Assembly (NCBI GenBank): GCA_025175895.1
Contig: CM046003.1
Span: forward strand, 24,573,245-24,637,244
Length of the DNA stretch: 64,000 nt
Origin: Wurfbainia villosa
Taxonomy: Eukaryota; Streptophyta; Magnoliopsida; Zingiberales; Zingiberaceae
Reading direction: 5' to 3'
Position numbers and translations under genes: made by a program. Numbering within the stretch: the first letter of the stretch is position 1; every line of letters starts with the position of its first letter. The notes beneath the pieces are model-generated. The model saw only the letters and a program-made list of their open reading frames with translations. It was not told the origin of the DNA and did not search any database. Positions 1 through 10,249 of this stretch are shown piece by piece.

Positions 1-1320
1 AACTTGATATTCAAAATATGCATACTATGTTGTTTCCTTGTATGTCAAAACGATGTATGTATTTTGTCTCTGTTGGAAGTACAAACTTGTCATAGTTTGG
101 AATGTGGATTATCCTTCATTTAGTATTCAGTGAATTTTCCTAAGTACTGTGTAGGTGAGTTTTATGAGAGGTGGCTCCCTTCGTTCGGCATGTAGATGAT
201 GTAAATGATTTAACTTTAATGATGTCTTCGTTTGAGTCTCTTGGAGTTGTTCCACGTTAGCAATCATCCCTAAGGAATTAACATACATTGTTTTATCTTT
301 AGTTGGTGGGTAATTGAGGACTAAGGGACTCCATGGCATTCATCATTGATTATTCAAGAGGCTTCTTGTGTGTTTCATATTTCAGTCTGAAACAAAAAAG
401 GATTTCCATTTCTTTTTCTCCTTTAGGCTAAAACTTTCTATTTTGGTAAGAAGAGATTGTATGAGGTTTATCTTCCTCTGATTTCTGACTAAGGAGGAAA
501 TTAAAGGTGATCTCGACGAGTGATCTACCTTAAGAATCATAGCCATAGAGTAGGATCCTTGGCAGGACAACATTAAACCCCATGCATCATTGGATAGTTT
601 TCTTGCTTGTGTTTTTATTTTATTAATTTTTCTATTATGTATGTTGTTTTTGTAGAGATGGATGAATTATGAACGAATCCATTCATCTACCTCTAGCATC
701 TTCAAGGATCCTACACAATTACTCCAACAATATCAAAGTTCAATTGACTCTTATCCGTGTCCAATTGACTAAAGATAATCTTAGAAGATTAATTTCTATA
801 ATGATTCATTGCGCACTTGGAACTCTTAGCGGTGCTAATTTTTGAAATTCATCAAAAATTTTATAAACTTCTAAAAAAATTTAAACTCTGCGTAGAGACG
901 TTTTTTTAAAATCCATATCTACTTAGAAAAAATAAATTTTCATCTTAAACTATTTCCTCAAAATTGCTAAATAATTCAATCAATCCAAAGTCCTAAAATT
1001 CTAATTTAGATTGTATTTGACAACTCCAAACATTGGTTGCCTCAATTTATTTAGCATTGCATACAATTCGAATTCATTCTATTCTTTTTGCCTAAGATTG
1101 AGCCATCTACATTTTCTTAAATACATCGACAAATTCTATGTCCCATTTTAATATTCCAAACATTATTTTTTTATTTATTCAAAGACCATAAGTCTCAAAT
1201 TGCTCATGGAGCTCTCCCTGAAGCTTTCATCACTAGTCACCTTCCTAAGTCTCCATGTCACATTGACATTGTTCACTTTAAATGGCTCCTCTTATCATAA
1301 TTATATGTCCCCTAGCATAT
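1..1320. other. AT-rich sequence without a recognisable gene
   Basis: No reading frame here resembles a known family; the short frames on both strands lack motifs. Because retroelement gag remnants follow at 1321-2395, and the bases beyond element A (20247-21241) run into a polypurine tract and 3' LTR, I infer that at least part of this stretch is decayed interior of element H. No primer site or LTR start was found, so H's 5' LTR must lie left of the window or be unrecognisable. Confidence 0.4.
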
Positions 1321-1545
1321 GAACTTTGGCTTTTAACTTCCGAGAATGGTATCTAAGTTCTTGGACCCATCCATAAACCTTTCTAGAATTTTCTTTAAAT
1401 CCTCGAGCTTAGCTCTCAAAGCTTACTTTTCGAATTCTAATTCTCTCATCTTAGAAATGTTATATTACCCTTGGACATTCCTAGACCTAGATATGTACTT
1501 AACCTTCTTAGGTTTCTCGCCTAGGTTTTTTCTACCTTTCTAACA
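1321..1545 (-). pseudogene. Remnant of a SIRE-like gag coiled-coil tail
   Basis: Read on the minus strand, this stretch gives a heptad-rich segment (LEDLKKILERF) followed by a GSKNLD-T-ILGS motif. The same order occurs in the gag tails of elements C/D and J (LEKF..GSKGLD.IL; LERF..GSKGH..LLGS). Two in-frame stops interrupt it. In intact relatives this region follows the CCHC zinc knuckle of gag and probably mediates self-association; that role is inferred from the coiled coil. The plus-strand frame over the same bases is a shadow. It lies next to a second gag-tail remnant on the opposite strand, which suggests an inversion or two insertions. Confidence 0.55.
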
Positions 1546-1589
1546 TTAGACAAGGTAGATTTATCATGAAATGTTCTTCTTAAGTTATC

Positions 1590-2395
1590 ATGCATATTAA
1601 CCCTATACCTATCATGATATTTAAGGCCAAAAAATATGCTTTTAATTCACTCACAATTTATCATAAAGAGCATGCTAGAAATAATATATTTTATTGTTTA
1701 GGGGCTAAATTTGTCAATCTTAGAAATAAGGAGAAATTTGGGACTAATATCTCTAAAACAATCCTACCTAGGAAAACTATTAGGAAAGTAGAGGACCATT
1801 TAGCCATTAATCTCAAGAACCATAAACATATGCTTAGGAAGTCTCATTCCCAAAGGATATGTGAAAAATCAAAATTGAAAAGATTAGAGTTAGAGAACCA
1901 AGCTTTGAGGTCAAGACTTGAGAAACTTGAAAAGACCCTTGCAAGAATGACAAATTTAATTAAAAGGTCAAATTGTCAAAATTTAGGGTCTAGAAGTCAA
2001 AAGCAAGGGTGTAAGAGGCAAGAACCATATATGAGGCAAGGTTTGGGTCACAAGCCTATGTCCAAGAAGGTAATGCCTACTTATCACAATGTTCTATTTG
2101 ATTATAGAACTAAATCTAGGTCTAGGAGAGCCAAGGTTACTAGAGAGGCAATCCCTAAGGCTAACCATGGAGTGTGCCTAGTGGTTAAGGTTTTCATGAA
2201 ACCTAGGGAGATCACTAAGAAGGTTACAAGGGGAGTCACCCCTAGAGTTAACCTAGGCAAGACCATAATGACCAAGGCTACCAAGCCTAGGAGGGTCATT
2301 AGGAGAGTATCTAGGGAGGTCATCCCTAAGGAATACCTAGTAAACCCAAAGAGCTCCAATAGGTATTAGGTTCCTAGGAGCGTGATCAATTCACG
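1590..2395 (+). pseudogene. Decayed gag-tail ORF with internal repeats (259 aa open)
   Basis: A 259-codon open frame of very basic composition. Residues about 95-120 form a coiled-coil-like stretch (ELENQALRSRLEKLEKTL) matching in style and position the gag C-terminal coil of SIRE-like elements. GLGHKP near residue 150 corresponds to the GLGYKP/GLGYRP of the C and A gag tails. The end (IPKEYLVNP, then VPRS just after the stop) recalls the WVPKKYL..VWVPK ending of intact gags. Residues about 180-255 hold three imperfect copies of a unit containing KVTRE-IPK. Domain UBN2 and the zinc knuckle are absent. No pol follows: after position 2395 only noncoding sequence leads to element A. Probably a broken gag of host element H; a small basic cellular protein is very unlikely. 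Confidence 0.5.
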
Positions 2396-3097
2396 CTAAA
2401 TGGGTTAAGGTGTGTCAACCTTAAGTGATTAGGTAGTTAACCAAACCAGTTGATACTCTAGGACATTTTCAAGGTTTTGGGATACCTTGGAAATAAGTTT
2501 TGATCATAATCCTAAAGGTTTTTAGGATGTGCTAATATATTTTGAGAACTATGAAAATTTGATCAAATTGACACAAACTAGGTTTAGAGGTCATGGTGTG
2601 CCATTTTGGGTTTTGACACACTTAGGAGATAGGTGATGCTATGGCAAATATTGTTTTAACTCTAGAAATGACAATTAATATTAAAATTTAGGTATTCTTG
2701 TGCCTTATATTTTATTTGTCATGCTTTGATTGTCATATACCATGTCATGACATCATATTTCATCTTTATCATATAAAATATTATGATCATGCTTAGAGTT
2801 TATCTTTTATGTCATGATACTTAGGTTAATTTTATGTCATGACATTATGATTATTGGTACATGCTTATTTATGTTATCATTTATGTCATAATCATCATTC
2901 ATACATTTAGGTTTAATGAAAATTGATTTAAGTACTATGACATGACTTGAAGTCCCATATATAAGGGAATCAAGTAGTGTTGCCTTAGAAAATGCATGAG
3001 ACCTTAGATTAGGATAAACAACAAAACTCACATCTCACATCACATTGACATGTGTGTATTTTCATACACCCTAGACACATGTGATATGCTAGGAAAT
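2396..3097 (+). other. Noncoding 3' region of host element H, left of insertion A
   Basis: No gene seen. It ends with GAAAT (3093-3097), the left copy of the target-site duplication of element A. Continuity therefore resumes at 20247, and the joined stretch leads to a polypurine tract and LTR at 21242. Confidence 0.5.
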
Positions 3098-3204
3098 TGT
3101 TGGTGCAACAATGCCCCAAACATTTATATGTTTTGATGTTTGGATAATCATCTAAGTTAGGCAACTAATTGTGATCTAATGGTGAACATGATTAAGTGAC
3201 AGGT

Positions 3205-3400
3205 AAAGGCAAAGTCCAAGTATGATCTTGGCAAGAGAAGTCCAAGGTAAAGGCTTGGCGGCATAAGACCAAACATGTTGTCTTGGCAGCGTAAGCCCAA
3301 GCATGTAGACTTGGCGGCGTAAAGTCCAAGCACGCCTTGGCAAAGGAAACCCAAGACATGACAAAACCAAAGGAAGCTCTTGGAAGCAAAGCGCAAAGGA
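3205..3400 (+). repeat. LTR minisatellite with CTTGG / CCAAG inverted pentamers
   Basis: Roughly 35-45 bp units share forms such as CTTGGCGGCGTAAAGTCCAAG, so each unit can fold on itself. The same unit type recurs in the A 3' LTR (19160-19400), both D LTRs (34200-34420 and 41170-41390, minus) and the H LTR (21390-21770). Translated frames over it are artefacts. Confidence 0.75.
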
Positions 3401-4099
3401 TGAACAAGTCGCGGACTCGGAGGGATCCTGGAGGCGCAAGGCTTAAGGAAGAGCTAGAAGGTTGAGTCTAGGTCTAAGGGGTAAAATCAAGTATGAATTA
3501 CTCATACTTGATGAGTATCAGTCGACTGATACGATGTATCACCGACCGTCGATGCTCGATCGAGTCGATGAAACTCGACCATTAGTCGATCGCTGGTCGT
3601 GGCCGATCGATGATGTTGCGATCGCCAACAAAGCGGCGCCAATCGATCAAGGTAAAAACGGGCACAGAGTGGAGTCACACTCGACTGCGGCCGGTGATCA
3701 CTCGACTGATCACTACATCAGTCGACTGATGGATGGATCAGTCGACTGATGAGAATGTTGTTGGACGAAACGACTCAGAATCCCGCAAATCCGGCTGTTC
3801 AGAAGCCGTTAATCACGCCGACAATCGACTGATGCTGTGCATTAGTCGACTGATAGTGCTTCAACGGGAAAATCAGCCTTCTCTCTACAAAAAAAAGGGC
3901 TGGTGGAGGTTTTTGGGGTTAATGCTTATTCTCTGATTCTTCTCCAAAGCCTCCACGAGTTTTCAAGCTTTCTAAGTGATCTTAAATCCCCTCCTCCTCT
4001 CTCTAAGCTCAAGTTTCATTCTTTGTAAAAAAGAGGAGGTTTGTTGTAAAGGAAAGCTTCTTAGTGGAATTGCTTGGGTTGATCCACCTTAAGGATCGC

Positions 4100-4130
4100 C
4101 GTGGAGTAGGAGTGTTATCTCCGAACCACG
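4100..4130 (+). promoter_or_regulatory. Predicted loop-E-type RNA hairpin in the R/U5 part of LTR A
   Basis: Outer stem CGTGG/CCACG, internal loop AGTA (4105-4108) opposite GAA (4123-4125), inner stem GGAG/CTCC, hexaloop. The second copy is at 20085-20115. Homologous hairpins in LTR families G, H, D, J and L have different but still paired stems and the same AGTA/GAA loop. If transcription starts upstream in the LTR, the hairpin lies in the leader of the genomic RNA. Pairing and covariation are seen directly; RNA function is inference. Confidence 0.65.
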
Positions 4131-4259
4131 TAAAGGCCTTGTTAGCATTGTTCTTTCGTTTTTACTTATATTATTTTTGTTTGCTTCCGCTAATCATTCT
4201 TGTAGAAATGAAAACGCGCTATTCACCCCCCCTCTAGCTTCCAAACGATCCCTAACAAG

Positions 4260-4271
4260 TGGTATCAGAGC
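4260..4271 (+). promoter_or_regulatory. Primer-binding site of element A
   Basis: TGGTATCAGAGC, two bases after the LTR. It matches the complement of the plant initiator-methionine tRNA 3' end, the usual primer of plant copia elements. gag starts 42 bases downstream. Confidence 0.95.
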
Positions 4272-4312
4272 CCGGATCGCATCGGAAGATCTAGCAATCA
4301 ACCGGAGCAAAG

Positions 4313-5953
4313 ATGGCTTTTCAAGAGGGGTATAGTATGGTGAGGCCTCCGTTCTTTGACGGCAATGATTTTGGCTATTGGAAAGGTAGGATGGAGTATT
4401 ACTTAATGAATGATATTGAGAATTGGTTTAGTATTGCAGATGGTTTCGAGAAGCCAGTGGATGAACATGGAGCACCCATACCGACGAAGGATTGGACGAG
4501 AGACATGGCCAAAAAGGCTCAAGCCAACGCCAAGGCAACAACCACACTTCAATGTGGTTTGTCAAAAGAGCAACTAAGCAAGGTGGGGCCTTTTGAATCG
4601 GCGAAGGAGCTTTGGGAGAAGTTGATCGAGCTCAACGAAGGATCCAAAGAAATAAGAAGGGCCAAGAGAGATCTTCTAATTGGCCAACTTCAAAGCTTCT
4701 CAATGAAGACCAATGAGACCGTGAGCCAAATGCACGGTCGCTTCAAAGAAGTAGTCAACGGACTGTATGTTATAGGTGAGAAGGTCGACAACCGAGACCT
4801 TGTAAGGTATGTGTTACAAGCTTTCCCTAGAACAACCTTATGGGCCTCAATGGTAGATGCCTATAAGGTCTCTAGGGATCTTTCATTAGTTAAGTTAGAT
4901 GAGCTATTTTGTGAATTTCAATTACATGAACAAGCTAACACTTCATCCAAAGAGAAGGGTATAGCTCTTTTTGTAGGAAAGAAGGACAAAAAGAAGAAGG
5001 AGAAGAAAGAAGTGTCCTCTTCATCCAAATCCGAGGAAGACTCATCAAGTAGTGAAGATGAGTTATCGGCAAGCGAGGTGACACATTACGTCAAGAAGTT
5101 TGGTGGGAAGTCAAGGAAACTCACCAAGAAAGATGTGAAGAGGATGTTCCAATCCTCAAGAGGTAAGTCTTCAAATAGTTCAAATTCTATCTCTAACGTG
5201 ACTTGTTTTGGTTGCAACAAGAAAGGGCATATAAAGCCAAATTGCCCAGAACTAAAGAAGAAGGAGGAGAAGGAAAAGAAAAAGAAAGAAAAAAAAGGAG
5301 AAGAAGAAGAAGAAGACAATGGTGGCTCAAACATGGGACACCCTAAGCATGGAGGATTCTTCCGACGATGAAGAAGTATGTCATGCCACCCGGAATCTAG
5401 CCCTCATGGCATTAGAGGAAGAAGCCGGGAGCTCAAGCGAGGAGTCCTCTTCCTCTTCGTTTACGAATCATCATCAAGTGATGATGATGAGGTAAACAAC
5501 TCACCTAAAGTAGATTTACTTTACAAGACTATTGCATGCCTACAAAATGCTTTGAATAGATCGAAAACTAGGATTAAGGATTTAAAAATAGAGATTAAAT
5601 TACTTAAGAGTATAGAATCATCCTGTGGTAAGTTATCTAGTGATAAATGTACCCTTAGGGATGAAAATGATGAATTAAGAAAAGAAATAGGTAACTTAAG
5701 ATCATGCTTAGAAAAATTTACTAATGACTCTAAATACCTAGACATGATTATTAAGGATCAAAGGGCTATCTACAATAAGGCCGGATTAGGATATAGACCT
5801 AAGGAAAAGGAGGTAGCATTTACATCCCTTGTTAGTAGAAAATCCATAATTAAAAGCAAGGGTAGAAAGGCTTGGGTACCTAAGAAATTTATAATTGATG
5901 CTAGTGGTCCTAAGATTTGGGTACCTAAGGATTGTATTTTTCATGTGATATAG
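4313..5953 (+). pseudogene. gag: gag of element A (frameshifted)
   Basis: Capsid/nucleocapsid protein of the element. The ATG at 4313 is the first after the primer site and aligns with the starts in elements D (MALQEGYS) and L. A UBN2-type copia gag domain covers residues about 60-220. A Lys/Ser/Glu-rich linker follows, then a CCHC zinc knuckle, C-FG-C-NKKG-H-IKPN-C, at 5204-5245. A coiled-coil tail and two KxWVPK-type motifs come before the end. The frame is lost in the A-rich tract near 5285-5300 and regained near 5455, so about 55 codons are misread and a stop occurs at 5369. The final UAG (5951-5953) sits exactly where gag meets protease and is also present in elements C/D. Confidence 0.9.
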
Positions 5954-7158
5954 GTAGAAGAACCAAGCTTGTGGATAGTTGATAGTGGGTGCTCAAAGCA
6001 TATGACCGGTGATGAGAGAAAATTCTCCACTATCAACCACACTAGCAAAGGAAAGGTCTCATTTGGTAATAGCGGCAAACTTAAGATTCTAGGAAATGAC
6101 ACAATTGAGGTATCCCCCAATCTTGCCATTCATAAAGTGCTATTAGTTAAAAATATGAAATTTAATTTACTTAGTTCGTTCAATTACGTATTGCTAAACT
6201 TTGATGTTAAATTTGATTCCTCAAAATGTTTTATAAGACACAAAACTCTAAATGATTGCATGTTAGAAGGTTTTAGGAAATCAAATATATATTATGTTAA
6301 TTTATCCTATGCTACTAATGCTTCTACTAAGTGTCTCATTGCAAAAGAGGAAGAAAGTTGGCTTTGACATAGGAGGCTAGGACACATAAACATGAAGAAT
6401 ATAACCAAAATAGCAAAATTGAAATTAGTCAATGGGTTGCCTAAAGTCAAATTTCTCAAGGACAAGATGTGTGATGCATGTCAAGAAGGAAAACAATCAA
6501 AAACATCACACAAAGGTAAAAATTTACTTAGTACCGTTTTACCTTTAGAACTCTTACATATGGATTTATTTGATTGTCATAGTACCCCTTCTATTATTGG
6601 TAGTAAATATTGCTTAGTAATAGTAGATGATTTCTCTAGGTTTACTTGGGTATTTTTCTTGAAAAATAAAGATGAAACCTTAGGAATAATCATAGGATTT
6701 AGCAAAAGAGTAGAAAATAAAAGAAAACTCAAAATCAACCGGATCCGTAGTGATCATGGTGGAGAGTTTGAGAATTCTAATTTTTCAACTTTTTTGCTTA
6801 GAACAAGGGTACAAGCATGAGTTTTCTTGTCCTAGAACACCCCAATAAAATGGGGTTGTGGAAAGGAAAAATCGTGCCCTACAAGAAGCGGCTAGGACAA
6901 TGCTTAATGCATACTCCTTACCTAGCTACTTGTGGGCGGAAGCGGTCAATACCGCTTGCTATATCCAAAATAGGGTATTGATTCATAGGTTTTTAGGAAA
7001 AACTCCATTTGAATTGTGGAATGATACAATTCCAACAATTCATTATTTTAAGGTTTTTGGATGTAAAGTCTATATTTTAAATACCAAAGACAACCTAAGT
7101 AAGTTTGAGTCCAAAGCGGATGAGGGAATCCTAGTTGGATACTCATCCACTAGTGTAG
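5954..7158 (+). pseudogene. pol: pol of element A, first part: protease and integrase
   Basis: In the same frame as gag directly after its UAG. The aspartic protease motif DSGCSKHMTGD starts near 5978. The integrase zinc region and core follow: CDAC-EGKQ, MDLFDC, VDDFSRFTW and RSDHGGEFEN, so the D,D,E residues are present. Breaks seen: TGA at 6365-6367 (Trp lost in the HHCC region), one extra T in a T-run near 6789 shifting the frame just after the catalytic Glu, and TAA at 6846-6848. The reading continues to GYSSTS, where element B interrupts it at 7159, and resumes at 16100. Not functional as it stands. Confidence 0.9.
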
Positions 7159-9025
7159 TGTTAGTTATAGCCCTAGAACCAATCATGTGATGGTTGAATA
7201 GGAAATATTTTGTATCATATTCTATAAAGGTAAAGGATTGGTTATTATATTTACGTCTTGCTTGTGCCAGCTAAATTAAATATAATAATGCCCTAGAAAA
7301 GTAGGTTCTTATCTACAACACATCAATTAGCAGAATTGATTATGAGAGGCTGTAGAGAACACTTTCCTAAATGTTCCTAGTCAAGTATTAATATGCAAGG
7401 GCAATATTAATACATAAAGACTAGCATGTAGGTCAATTGATAACTTAATCTCACAAGTCATGGATATATGATATCAAGTTGACACATGGGTATATATTAG
7501 AGAATATATACTGAACTGACCCGCCATGAGAAAGTTTCATGGATCGTCATATGAGTGTCATAAACTTTCTCATGTGACTATTGGTATGAATAGTCCTCAA
7601 ACCTGAAGTCACTACGGTTCCCTACATAAGGAGTTATGTACTTTGGTATCGTCAAACGTCACCCGTAACAGGGTGGACCATAAAGGCGATTACTGGGTAT
7701 ATAACAAATTATGCGGAGGGATGTGAGTGATGTAGATGGAATCTATTCCTTCCATATGACGGGAGTGATATCTGTGGGCCCCTTGATTGAGTAGAACTAC
7801 TAAAACGCATGACCATGCTCGAATGAGTCAATATGAGATATTGAGCTCATTTGTTTGAGTTAGTTTACTCAGGGATCAAGAAACACATAGATTGATCGAG
7901 GATGACACGGTCTATGCCTCATTGGTCAATCTGATATCAAGGATAGAAGGACACGGTCATACATTATAGTAGTCACGGAAAGGTTAGTCAGATCTTGACT
8001 TATTTCATAACTTGGGTAGCAATGATGTATTACTAGATGCCGCTCATTGCTTGTGTATCTAAACAAGTTTAGATCCACTGCCAACGTTATGAGAGCCTAT
8101 AGGGTCACACACAAAGAGCATAATGATTAGAAGAATTAGTGCATTCTAGTTTGACTAGAATAATTTAGGAATAAGCTTAAATACAAAATGGTTTTTGGAC
8201 TTTAAGCTCAATGAGAATTTTAGCTTATTGATTTAATGAGATTAATTCAATATGCTAAGCTTATTAATTTAATAAGATTAAATAAATATGTTATCATGAT
8301 AGCCTAAGCTTAATTGATTTAATAAGATTAATTCAATATGTTACCTTATTGATTTAATGAGATTAATTCAATATGATAACATAAGCTTATTGAATTAATA
8401 AGATTAATTCAACATGCATGAATGCCACATAAGCATGCCACCTAAGCTGGATGAGGTGGAAGGAGACAATGGGTTTTGACCTTTGGAATTTCTCCACATG
8501 TGGCCGGCCAAATTATTTTTCAATGCAATTGATTGCATTGAATGTGATAGGAGGTGAAAGGTTTTTTCAATCCTATAAAAGGCCCAAAGTGGTGGAAGCT
8601 TGAGGCTTGGAGAGAGCTTGGTGGTGAGAGGCTTTGGTTGTGTGGCTTTTGTGAGTGTAGGCTAGCAAGAAGAGTGGTCTTCTTCTTCCTTTCTCTTTTT
8701 CCCTACCTTCCTCTCCTTTAGGGACTTCTCTAGCAAGAAGTAAAGGAGAGCTCTCCTAGTTTCTTTTGTGAGACAAGAGCTTGCTCGTGTGGATACATAT
8801 AGAGGCATGGACATTTGAACGTGCTAAAAGATCTAACAAACCCAAGGAGAAGCGGGATTAAAAAGGCCACGCAACAAAGGTAATATTCTCCTATAAGATA
8901 GGTTTTTTTTTCTTTTAGAGAGATTTATTTTTTTTTTGTACGAGGTTTTCTTTCGCAAGGATCACTTGGAAGGGATCCTATTTTTCCGTTGCGCATATGC
9001 TATTTTGCATAAAAAAATCCCTACA
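7159..9025 (+). repeat. 5' LTR of element B
   Basis: Starts TGTTAG and ends CCCTACA. It contains an AT-rich block (about 8215-8425) of repeated GATTTAATGAGATTAATTCA-like units, a TATA box (8574-8580), then a pyrimidine-rich leader. Compared with the 3' LTR it lacks two extra AAGCATGCCACCT units and shows a short rearrangement next to the TATA box. Confidence 0.92.
8574..8580 (+). promoter_or_regulatory. TATA box in the B 5' LTR
   Basis: TATAAAA, followed by a C/T-rich transcribed region. The equivalent in the 3' LTR is at 15627-15633. Likely core promoter for the genomic RNA; no start-site data. Confidence 0.6.
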
Positions 9026-9026
9026 G

Positions 9027-9038
9027 TGGTATCAGAGC
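9027..9038 (+). promoter_or_regulatory. Primer-binding site of element B
   Basis: TGGTATCAGAGC, one base after the LTR; initiator-Met tRNA type. Confidence 0.95.
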
Positions 9039-10249
9039 CACTTGCGAAAGATCGTATAAAAAAAATAGATTTTCTCTATTTTATATATGATATAGAAGTA
9101 GGATAAATTTTATTATGAGTTGATAATTGCATTAGCAATTTTTCAAACATAATAAAATATCCAATGTCTTTTAAAAGTTAAAATTGACATGGTGCATGGT
9201 TATGGCCTAGTCCCAAAAAGTTTGTGAATGTGTGTGTTGTAATTCTTAATACGGCCTGCGTGTCGTGCCTTTCTCCTAAAATTCTTGTTGTAAAATTAAT
9301 TTTAGACTTGAATGTAACTCGAGTATTTTTCCTTTTGTAATATACAAAATAAAGATGGAGGGTCCATTGGAAGATGACGTTACAAGGAGGAAGTCAACAA
9401 CACAAGACAACCAAAAGGAAGCACTTGGGAGAAGATACTATCCCTAGGTTGACCAATCAATCTTTTCATTGGCTTGAGAAGATTGTAGAATAAGGGCCAT
9501 AACCATGACACGCTTAGTTTAATATGTATGTGATGCATGTTAATTTAGCTTATATGTGATGTATGCTAATATGTATGTGATGCATGTTTAAGTTTATTTC
9601 TTAATAAGTCAAAAACGATATGCCTACCAAAGTTTGGTACTCACTACTTCCTCGATCATTTGTTGTTGGGTTTGCCAAAGCAAAGCAATGCATTTTATCT
9701 TGGAAGAGTGCGAGTGGACAATCGTGATGTCCCGCTATCAAACTTGGTTAAGACTTAATTAAGTTTTTCTTAATTAATTAAGAAAGTAGAGGCATATATT
9801 AGCTTTGAACATAAGTTTTAAAAATTAGTTTTGTGTGATTTCCGAACATCAGCTTTGTCTTAGAAAGTGGTCGATGTTCGATATCAAAGAAGGCCTGCCT
9901 CGCCACTACCGAAGCTGGTTTAGGAATAAGCACTAAACTAATCTAAACTTAACCAAAGCTATTAAAGAGTTACATCAGATGTAATTGACAAAAGATTGCC
10001 TACCTAATCATACTACGTCTTGGGCGATTAGCCAAAGCTAACTCAAGACGAAGTATGATGTGGATCTTTATCCCATATAAATTTATAGCTAAATAGAAGC
10101 TAATGATGTAAACAAAATGTGTTTGCCTACATCAATGATTAGCTCATATCAAAGCTATGAGAATTTAGTGGGAGCCTCATTTAATTAAAGGCCTAATTAA
10201 ATGACTTAGGTATTATACTTAATTTTGCATTTTAATGTTATAGATCACC
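9039..10249 (+). other. Untranslated leader of element B
   Basis: About 1.2 kb between primer site and gag with no convincing frame. It contains short direct repeats around TATGTGATGCATG (9525-9595). A segment near 9850-9930 closely resembles the gag-pol spacer of unrelated element J. The leader of element I (51498-52692) aligns to it. Confidence 0.75.

Larger units (their letters stand above)
3098..4257 (+). repeat. 5' LTR of element A
   Basis: 1160 bp, TGTTGG...TAACA. In order it holds: an array of CTTGG/CCAAG-bearing units (about 3205-3400); a cluster of CAGTCGACTG palindromes (about 3515-3860); a pyrimidine-rich stretch; a predicted loop-E hairpin (4100-4130); and the terminal ATTCACCCCC-CTCTAG motif (4221-4237). 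Where the D and J LTRs have TATAAAA, this copy has TACAAAA (about 3886), so its promoter may be weakened. The 3' LTR is near-identical in the flanks but very different in the palindrome zone. Confidence 0.93.

Noticed and set aside
1346..1543. Plus-strand 65-codon frame
   Set aside because: Shadow of the minus-strand gag coiled-coil remnant.
3157..3439. Overlapping minus-strand frames in LTRs (also near 19150, 34170, 41140)
   Set aside because: They are translations of the CTTGG/CCAAG minisatellite in several frames; no start context or family similarity.
3743..3775. Hammerhead-ribozyme-like core (CTGATGAG ... CGAAAC) in the A LTR
   Set aside because: The flanking AGTCG/CGACT pairing joins the wrong strands for hammerhead topology, stem II does not pair, and the 3' LTR copy has no better fit. 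It is part of the CAGTCGACTG repeat cluster.
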